Source: Allopontixanthobacter sediminis
GTDB taxonomy: Bacteria; Pseudomonadota; Alphaproteobacteria; Sphingomonadales; Sphingomonadaceae
DNA length: 50,059 nt
Direction of reading: 5' to 3'
Assembly (NCBI RefSeq): GCF_009828115.1
Contig: NZ_WTYL01000006.1
Location: 1 to 50,059 of the forward strand
In this document: positions 43,008 to 50,059 of the stretch, piece after piece
How the letters are laid out: every line of letters starts with the position of its first letter
Position numbering within the stretch: position 1 is the stretch's first letter
Position numbers and translations under genes: made by a program
Notes under the pieces: model-generated
Databases searched by the model: none
Told to the model about the DNA's origin: nothing
What the model saw: the letters and a program-made list of their open reading frames with translations, nothing else

Positions 43008-44038
43008 TCTGGATTTCCTCCTTGCGCCGTCATCTTCCGGTTGATGATCTGACGCGCCCGTACGCCGCCCTGATCAATCGAATACGCATTTAGCTTCAGC
43101 CCCGGATTGGCCGCTATCGCTTGCTGCTGAGCCTCTAAAATAACCTTGTCTTCCGCAAACACTCCGCCCTGCTGTGTCTTAAAGCGAGCCGTGAAGCCGG
43201 GATCGTCGATATCAAAATTGCGCGCCATGCCCCAAAAGTAGTGATGGTTGTGTTCGTCTTCCGGTGTCATGCAGTCGATGACCATTCCCCGCACCCCCTG
43301 ATCGTGATCTTCAAGAGTGGCTCCCGCATCGACCGGGGCGACGCCGACATCGATCATCACGCTGGAGGGCAGCAGGAACTGGCAAACCTGCCAGCGGTCC
43401 ACTGGTCCGTCCTTTTTCAAGGCGCTCCGCCAGAATGGCGGCGCGTCGATGCCCGGCATCCAGCGCCACAGGCGAACCGTATCGCCTTCGACCTCACATT
43501 CAAGCGGTGCTTCCATGAGTTCGGGTTGGCCGATCGAACCTGAATGGACATAGGTCTCGTGCGTAAGGTCCATAAGATTGTCGATCATCAATCGGTAATC
43601 GCATTCGACGTGATAATATCCGCCATCAAACGTCCAGCTAACTTCCGAGCACGGCCAAAGGTCCGGAATAAGCGTCGGGTCGGCCTTTGCCTTCTCACCG
43701 ATCCATACCCAGATGAACCGGTGGCGTTCATACACGACAAAGGTTTCGGCACAGACACGGGTATTCACCTTGTCGCTCTTCAATGGCATTTCTTGCGCCA
43801 CGCCGTCGGGCCCGAGTTTCAGACCGTGGTATTTGCAGCGGATGGAATCACCTTCCTTGATCCCCATCGACAACGGCAACATGCGATGAGGGCAGGCGTC
43901 CCGCATCGCCACCACGGTACGGTCCAGCTTGCGATAGAACATCATCGGTACGCCGCAGATTGTCCGCGCCATTGGAGTGGCGTCGATCTCTGCATCCCAG
44001 CCAGCGACATACCAGGCATTTTCGACCCAGGTTTTCAT
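43004..44038 (-). CDS. VanA-like Rieske oxygenase (O-demethylase family)
   Basis: The product has 344 residues. The Rieske 2Fe-2S site is Cys49, His51, Cys68 and His71 (ACPHRMLPLS and RCKYHGLKLG). The catalytic iron region reads CDYRLMIDNLMDLTHETYVH. VDRWQVCQF and YFWGMARNF also fit vanillate O-demethylase VanA as I remember it. This enzyme converts vanillate to protocatechuate and formaldehyde; related aromatic ethers are possible. The reductase partner VanB is not in the window. Its placement between ligJ and ligA ties it to protocatechuate supply. Confidence 0.88.
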   Translation of the reverse strand: MKTWVENAWYVAGWDAEIDATPMARTICGVPMMFYRKLDRTVVAMRDACPHRMLPLSMGIKEGDSIRCKYHGLKLGPDGVAQEMPLKSDKVNTRVCAETFVVYERHRFIWVWIGEKAKADPTLIPDLWPCSEVSWTFDGGYYHVECDYRLMIDNLMDLTHETYVHSGSIGQPELMEAPLECEVEGDTVRLWRWMPGIDAPPFWRSALKKDGPVDRWQVCQFLLPSSVMIDVGVAPVDAGATLEDHDQGVRGMVIDCMTPEDEHNHHYFWGMARNFDIDDPGFTARFKTQQGGVFAEDKVILEAQQQAIAANPGLKLNAYSIDQGGVRARQIINRKMTAQGGNPE

Positions 44039-45060
44039 AGCCCGCGCTTCTTCAGCTGCGCATCGAGGCGTGGAAACACCCGCCGTGCATTGCTTTCAAA
44101 AATCGCTTTTCGGTCGGCATCGGAGATATCGAGAGCGTCGACATACCGTTTGGTGTCGTCAAAATAGTGCCCGGTCTCCGGATCTATGCCGCGCACTGCG
44201 CCGACCATCTCGCTCCCAAACAGGATGTTCTTATTGGCAATAACATCGGCCAATAGATCGATACCAGGTTGGTGATAGACGCAAGTGTCGAAGAACACAT
44301 TGTTCATCAGGTGCGTTTCGATATCGGGCTGCTTGAGCATATCGGCCAAGCCCCGATAACGTCCCCAATGATAGGGAACCGCACCCCCGCCATGCGGGAT
44401 GATGAAGCGCAACCTTGGGAATTTGGCAAACAGATCGCCCTGCAGCAATTGCATGAATGCGACAGTATCTGCTGCGAGGTAAAATCCGCCGGTTGCATGC
44501 ATCGCCGGATTGCAGCTGCCCGACACGTGGATCATGGCAGGTACGTCTAGTTCGCACATTGCCTCATAAAGTGGGAACCAGAACTCGTCGGTCAGTGGGG
44601 GATGCTGAAAATGACCTCCCCCTGGGTCTGGATTGAGATTGCAGCCTATGAAGCCCAATTCGCCTGCACAGCGACGCAGTTCGGCGATGCTCTCGGTTAG
44701 GTCCGCCTCGGGGCTTTGCGGTAGCATGCAGACGCCCACAAAGACCTCAGGATAAAGTTTGGTCACCCGGTAGATCAGATTGTTGCAATGGCGCGCCCAT
44801 TCGGCGCTGACTGCTTGATCGCCGATGTGGTGAGCCATCGCCGAAGCACGCGGGCTGAAGATCGTCAGATCGGCCCCGCGTTCTTTAATCAGTTTGAGCT
44901 GGTTGTCCTCGATAGTCTGACGTATTTCTTCATCGCTGATGTCGGGATAGAGTGGGGGCGTCCCGCCATGCTCGAATGCTGCTATCTGGGCCTCGCGCCA
45001 TGCGTCATGCGCTTTCGGCAGGACGGTATAATGACCGTGGCAATCGATGATCATGCTCAT
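44035..45060 (-). CDS. ligJ: 4-oxalomesaconate hydratase
   Basis: LigJ hydrates 4-oxalomesaconate to 4-carboxy-4-hydroxy-2-oxoadipate. The product has 341 residues of the amidohydrolase fold. The metal motif is DCHGHY (His8, His10), with FSPRASAMAHHIGD, GCNLNPDPGGGHF, FIIPHGGGAVPYHWGRYRG and FGSEMVGAVRGIDPETGHYF closely matching known LigJ. The start overlaps the DUF1932 gene by 4 bases (ATGA), and its stop overlaps the Rieske gene ATG. Confidence 0.95.
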   Translation of the reverse strand: MSMIIDCHGHYTVLPKAHDAWREAQIAAFEHGGTPPLYPDISDEEIRQTIEDNQLKLIKERGADLTIFSPRASAMAHHIGDQAVSAEWARHCNNLIYRVTKLYPEVFVGVCMLPQSPEADLTESIAELRRCAGELGFIGCNLNPDPGGGHFQHPPLTDEFWFPLYEAMCELDVPAMIHVSGSCNPAMHATGGFYLAADTVAFMQLLQGDLFAKFPRLRFIIPHGGGAVPYHWGRYRGLADMLKQPDIETHLMNNVFFDTCVYHQPGIDLLADVIANKNILFGSEMVGAVRGIDPETGHYFDDTKRYVDALDISDADRKAIFESNARRVFPRLDAQLKKRGL

Positions 45061-45866
45061 GCTATATCTCTTGGTTCTTTGCTGCTTTCGGCGGCGCCAC
45101 GCTGCCGCACCACAGTTCCGCGTGTCATGATCGGATCAACGCCAAGAGCGGCCAGCGTCTTGACAGATTCTTCCATCTCAGAGGCGCGGCGCGTTCCGTG
45201 AGTTTTCATTCGCTCGATGTTGTATGCAGCACGTTCAGCCCAGAGTTGGCTTGGATCGCTGCGATCAAGTGAGCCGAGTACCTCGTCTCTTACCCCGGCT
45301 GCATCAGCGGCAGCGATCATTTCGTCCGTCAGTGCTTCGACACCCTTCACCATAACAGAGCGGATCATCTTGATAGATGACGCCTTTCCGACATCGTCGC
45401 CAACCATCCTGACATGCTCGAAGCCGCAATCCACCAGCGCGGTGCACGCATCAAATGATGCCGCACCAGAGAGCAGCAGAGGGACTTTCATGCCGGATGG
45501 GTAGACCGGTGCGAGTACGGCCACATCGACATATCGGCCGCCTGCCGCATCAATTGCATGAGCTGCGTCACGCTTCGTTGTTGGCGCGACAGAATTCATA
45601 TCGCACCAAATCGCGCCTTTTTCGAGTAGAGGGGCGTATGCCTTCGCTGCAGCGAGGGCCTGATCAGCCGTAACAAGCGATAAGATCAACTCGGCGTCCG
45701 CAAGGGCAGCCTGGGCGTGATCCGAAACTTTTACTCCGGCCTCCACCATCGCTGGCTTTCGTAGAGGGTCGATATCGAAAGCCGATGCCAGCTCAAGCCA
45801 ATGGCCGGCCACTGCGAATGCCGCTGCGGCTTCCCCAAATCCGATCAAGGCTATACGTCTGTCCAT
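45057..45866 (-). CDS. NAD-binding dehydrogenase-like DUF1932 protein
   Basis: The product has 269 residues. The N-terminal Rossmann part reads RRIALIGFGEAAAAF and the helical DUF1932 domain (about 190-260) follows, the 6-phosphogluconate / 3-hydroxyisobutyrate dehydrogenase-like layout. GDDVGKASSIKMIRSVMVKG has the conserved Lys position of this superfamily. The reaction is not established. TTG 45902 would extend it by 12 residues, but ATG 45866 starts at the Rossmann strand. It is the first gene of the lig operon, 64 bases after the LysR gene. Confidence 0.85.
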   Translation of the reverse strand: MDRRIALIGFGEAAAAFAVAGHWLELASAFDIDPLRKPAMVEAGVKVSDHAQAALADAELILSLVTADQALAAAKAYAPLLEKGAIWCDMNSVAPTTKRDAAHAIDAAGGRYVDVAVLAPVYPSGMKVPLLLSGAASFDACTALVDCGFEHVRMVGDDVGKASSIKMIRSVMVKGVEALTDEMIAAADAAGVRDEVLGSLDRSDPSQLWAERAAYNIERMKTHGTRRASEMEESVKTLAALGVDPIMTRGTVVRQRGAAESSKEPRDIA

Positions 45867-45906
45867 CGATGGGAAGTTGGCGGAAGGACGGTGAGCGCTC
45901 AAATGA

Positions 45907-45919
45907 ATAGCGTGACTAT
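45907..45919. promoter_or_regulatory. Dyad before the DUF1932-lig operon
   Basis: ATAGCGTGACTAT forms an ATAG/CTAT dyad in the 64-base gap between LysR and DUF1932, with a -10-like TATAGT overlapping it on the minus strand and a palindrome GAGCGCTC just downstream (45893-45900). It is a candidate operator or promoter for the operon. Confidence 0.35.
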
Positions 45920-45930
45920 ACCATAACTTT

Positions 45931-47082
45931 TTACGAAATCTGTGGAGCGGTCTCGCGCAGGATGGTCAATATTGCACGTTGCTGCGCTGTCGGATGCCAG
46001 TCCCGCCGGGTAGTGATACCGATCACACGCTTAACCGGGGCGGGGGGCTTAAGTACGGTCAATAGGCCTGCCTCTATTTCCACCCGAAGCTGATCTGGCG
46101 AGAGCAGAGTAAGCATATCTGTTTCGAGCAGGATTTCTCTGATGGTCAAAACAGAGCCGCATTCGATTGCCACTCTTGGCGGCGAGCAACCCGCGTAGGC
46201 CAACATTTCTTCCCAATAGCTGCGCAGCGGCGTCAGCGAAGAAGGCATTATCCATTGGTATTGCGTAAGTTGGGCCGCGGTTAGTGTGGTGCCCCGGGAA
46301 AGCGCGTGGCCGGCGCGCATAATGATTTGCGGACGATCTTCAAAAATTGGCTCTTGTTCGAGATCGTCGAGCTCTTCCTCAGACCGAAGTGCGCCAAGCA
46401 AGAAGTCGATCTCTCCATTGCGTAGCGGATGTGCCAATTCTGCATGGCTTCCCTCCACAACTGCCAAGTCAATCGAAGGAAATTGGGCTCTAAATCTTAA
46501 GATCGCGCGCGGTAGCCAGCGCGCCCGAGAGAGAGGCATTGCCCCTATTACGATCCTGCCGCCAGCCTTGCCGAGCCACGCAGCAACCTCGGCAAAGCCG
46601 CTACGAAGATCTGCTATGGCGAGACCGAGGCCGCGCGCACGGGCTTCACCCTTGCGGGTTAATGTCAGGTGGCGTCCGCGCCGCTCAACCAGTCGCTCTC
46701 CCACTGCATACGAAAGATCGGCTACCGCGCGGTGTAGTGATGCAGGGCTAAGGCCGGTTGTTTCCGCTGCGGACGCATAGGATCCGGCGCGGGCCAAAGC
46801 CAGGAATGCGCGCAACTGTGTCGCCGTTGCGCGAGACGAGCCAATCTTTTCGATTGCCGATTTTACCCGCGGGACGAGAAGAATGGCAGGCTGTGTTGGA
46901 CGCATCCCTGTCGGCTCGCGCTCGAACAGCTGGCAGTCAAGCTCGCGTTCGAGGCCCGCAATAGCTTGTGTCAGAGCCGGCTGTGTAAGATTGACGGCCT
47001 CGGCCGCGCGCGTGACTGAACCATGCTCCACCGTGGCAGCAAATGCGGCCAGATGGCGGATATTGGGAATAAGGTCATCCAT
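45931..47082 (-). CDS. LysR-type regulator with tandem HTH domains
   Basis: The product has 383 residues, about 80 more than usual. Two LysR-type HTH modules lie in tandem. The first (8-65) reads RHLAAFAATVEHGSVTRAAE and TQPALTQAIAGLERELDCQL. The second (89-147) reads QLRAFLALARAGSYASAAE and SPASLHRAVADLSYAVG. The effector domain (about 175-380) contains RIVIGAMPLSRARWLP. It sits between ligJ-A-B-C and ligK-U-I and is divergent from ligK. It is the probable pathway regulator. Both HTHs could contact DNA, or one could be a dimerisation remnant (inference). Confidence 0.88.
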   Translation of the reverse strand: MDDLIPNIRHLAAFAATVEHGSVTRAAEAVNLTQPALTQAIAGLERELDCQLFEREPTGMRPTQPAILLVPRVKSAIEKIGSSRATATQLRAFLALARAGSYASAAETTGLSPASLHRAVADLSYAVGERLVERRGRHLTLTRKGEARARGLGLAIADLRSGFAEVAAWLGKAGGRIVIGAMPLSRARWLPRAILRFRAQFPSIDLAVVEGSHAELAHPLRNGEIDFLLGALRSEEELDDLEQEPIFEDRPQIIMRAGHALSRGTTLTAAQLTQYQWIMPSSLTPLRSYWEEMLAYAGCSPPRVAIECGSVLTIREILLETDMLTLLSPDQLRVEIEAGLLTVLKPPAPVKRVIGITTRRDWHPTAQQRAILTILRETAPQIS

Positions 47083-47150
47083 GATTATGGATTAGCAATT
47101 ATTTATGGCTCGGCAAAGCTTCGGATTTGAGCAATTCAAGCGACGTCTGC

Positions 47151-47163
47151 ATGACCGGTTCAT
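47151..47163. promoter_or_regulatory. Dyad in the ligR-ligK divergent gap
   Basis: ATGACCGGTTCAT (ATGA/TCAT arms) lies 30 bases before ligK in the 110-base gap, which is otherwise AT-rich near the LysR start. It is a candidate binding site for the tandem-HTH regulator. Confidence 0.3.
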
Positions 47164-47192
47164 AACAATCCAACTAACCTAGGAGACCCCGC

Positions 47193-47863
47193 ATGCCAGT
47201 CGTCGTTCAGAATATCGAGCGTGCTGATGCGGCAGTCATCGATGGTTTGGCCAAATGCGGGGTGGCAACAGTCCACGAAGCGCAGGGGCGTATCGGCTTG
47301 TTAGCGAGCTACATGCGCCCGATTTATCCCGGCGCTCGCATTGCCGGGAGTGCGTTGACGATCAGTGCCGCTCCAGGTGACAATTGGATGATCCATGTTG
47401 CGATCGAGCAATTGCGCGAGGGAGACGTCCTCCTTCTTGCTCCCACGTCGCCTTGCGAGGATGGCTATTTCGGTGACCTCCTTGCCACCAGTGCCCAGGC
47501 CCGCGGATGCAGAGGACTCATTATCGATGCCGGTGTTCGCGATGTACGCGACCTTACCGAAATGCAATTTCCGGTCTGGTCGAAGGCCGTATTCGCTCAA
47601 GGCACCGTCAAGAACACGCTCGGCAGTGTCAACGTGCCGGTAGTGTGCGGCGGCGCATATATTGAAGCGGGCGATGTGCTCGTAGCGGACGATGATGGGG
47701 TTTGCGTGGTGAAGCGGGCCGATGCCGATCTGGTGCTGGAAGCCGCGCAGGTCCGCGAGGCCATGGAGCAGAAAAAGCGCGATTCCCTAGCTTCGGGCAT
47801 CCTTGGCCTCGACATGTACAACATGCGCGAGCGGCTTGAGGCTGAGGGATTGAAGTACATTTA

Positions 47864-47864
<1 letters not shown>
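47193..47864 (+). CDS. ligK: 4-carboxy-4-hydroxy-2-oxoadipate aldolase
   Basis: LigK splits 4-carboxy-4-hydroxy-2-oxoadipate to pyruvate and oxaloacetate. The product has 223 residues of the class II RraA-like aldolase fold: [34 protein letters not shown], and the Arg-Asp motif [19 protein letters not shown] lies 9 bases before ATG. ligU begins at its last base, so the genes are coupled. Confidence 0.94.
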
Positions 47865-49805
<1,941 letters not shown>

Positions 49806-49993
49806 AATTAGGCCGAGTTCGAGAAAAACTTCCGCGAGTTGGCCTGTCGTAGGGCGCCGTTTGGCCATTAATTTTCTGTGAAAGCAGCGCCAACTTATCA
49901 AAGTGGATCAACGCTTGAAGCTGACGGGCTCTCTCGCAAAGTGACTGCGGAAAACAGCGAAGATTCTATCATTAACAGAGGAAATCCTGCCCC

Positions 49994-50059
49994 ATGAAGA
50001 CCCGCGCCGCCGTTGCCTTCGAAGCGAAGAAGCCGCTCGAGATAGTCGAACTCGATCTC
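49994..50059 (+). CDS. Class III alcohol / S-(hydroxymethyl)glutathione dehydrogenase, start
   Basis: Only the first 22 residues are in the window: MKTRAAVAFEAKKPLEIVE followed by LDL. This matches the N-terminus of class III alcohol dehydrogenase (FrmA/AdhC), which oxidises glutathione-bound formaldehyde. AGAGGAA lies 10 bases before ATG. The 188-base gap after ligI holds no other gene that I can support. Formaldehyde removal would fit a VanA-like and a CYP199-like demethylase upstream. Confidence 0.8.
   Translation, partial: MKTRAAVAFEAKKPLEIVELDL

Overview
The window looks like chromosomal DNA of a sphingomonad (Alphaproteobacteria, Sphingomonadales, perhaps Erythrobacteraceae). This is an inference. 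It rests on the high GC content, two long TonB-dependent receptors, a complete sphingomonad-type lig (protocatechuate 4,5-cleavage) gene set, a CYP199-like P450 and a tolB-pal end. No taxonomic marker such as 16S rRNA is present.

Bases 1-16,800 are mostly housekeeping: the tolB 3' end and pal, a small exported protein missed by simple ORF calling, a J-domain protein, a TonB receptor, a PLP sulfur-amino-acid enzyme, an SLC13 carrier, infC (starting at ATA), a PdeM-like phosphoesterase, hemF, an M1 aminopeptidase, a bifunctional (p)ppGpp enzyme, VOC and DUF1905 proteins, a cyclophilin, a small zincin and tRNA-Ser(GGA).

Bases 17,000-25,000 are accessory. A two-component system, cytochrome b561 and PepSY protein form one operon, divergent from an exported rubrerythrin. 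Paired CGTCAG half-sites with an 11-bp period lie about 60 nt ahead of both start codons, and a similar array lies at the far end of the operon. Next comes a DUF1593 nucleoside-hydrolase-like gene behind a perfect LacI-type palindrome, flanked by two ~98-bp direct repeats. An HxlR regulator with VOC and DUF1428 genes and a VOC pseudogene follow.

Bases 25,050-39,000 hold a LysR gene divergent from a 12-gene catabolic operon: TonB receptor, exported metallo-beta-lactamase-fold hydrolase, FAD monooxygenase, extradiol dioxygenase, C-C hydrolase-like alpha/beta protein, DUF2218, MFS transporter, CYP199-like P450, GST, cupin, FAH-family enzyme and PobA. Most junctions overlap or are nearly contiguous.

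Bases 39,000-50,059 hold the lower pathway in two divergent blocks around a LysR regulator with two N-terminal HTH domains. Minus strand: DUF1932, ligJ, VanA-like Rieske oxygenase, an unrecognised 52-aa coupled ORF, ligA, ligB, ligC, aldo/keto reductase, PepSY membrane protein. Plus strand: ligK, ligU, ligI, then the start of a formaldehyde-detoxifying class III alcohol dehydrogenase.

Taken together, the right 25 kb reads as one system. The upper operon imports and breaks down an unknown aromatic compound, probably two-ringed and 4-methoxyphenyl-bearing. Demethylation and PobA feed protocatechuate, the Lig enzymes convert it to pyruvate and oxaloacetate, and the alcohol dehydrogenase would handle released formaldehyde. 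The upper substrate and the roles of the cupin, FAH, GST, DUF2218 and 52-aa proteins are unknown.
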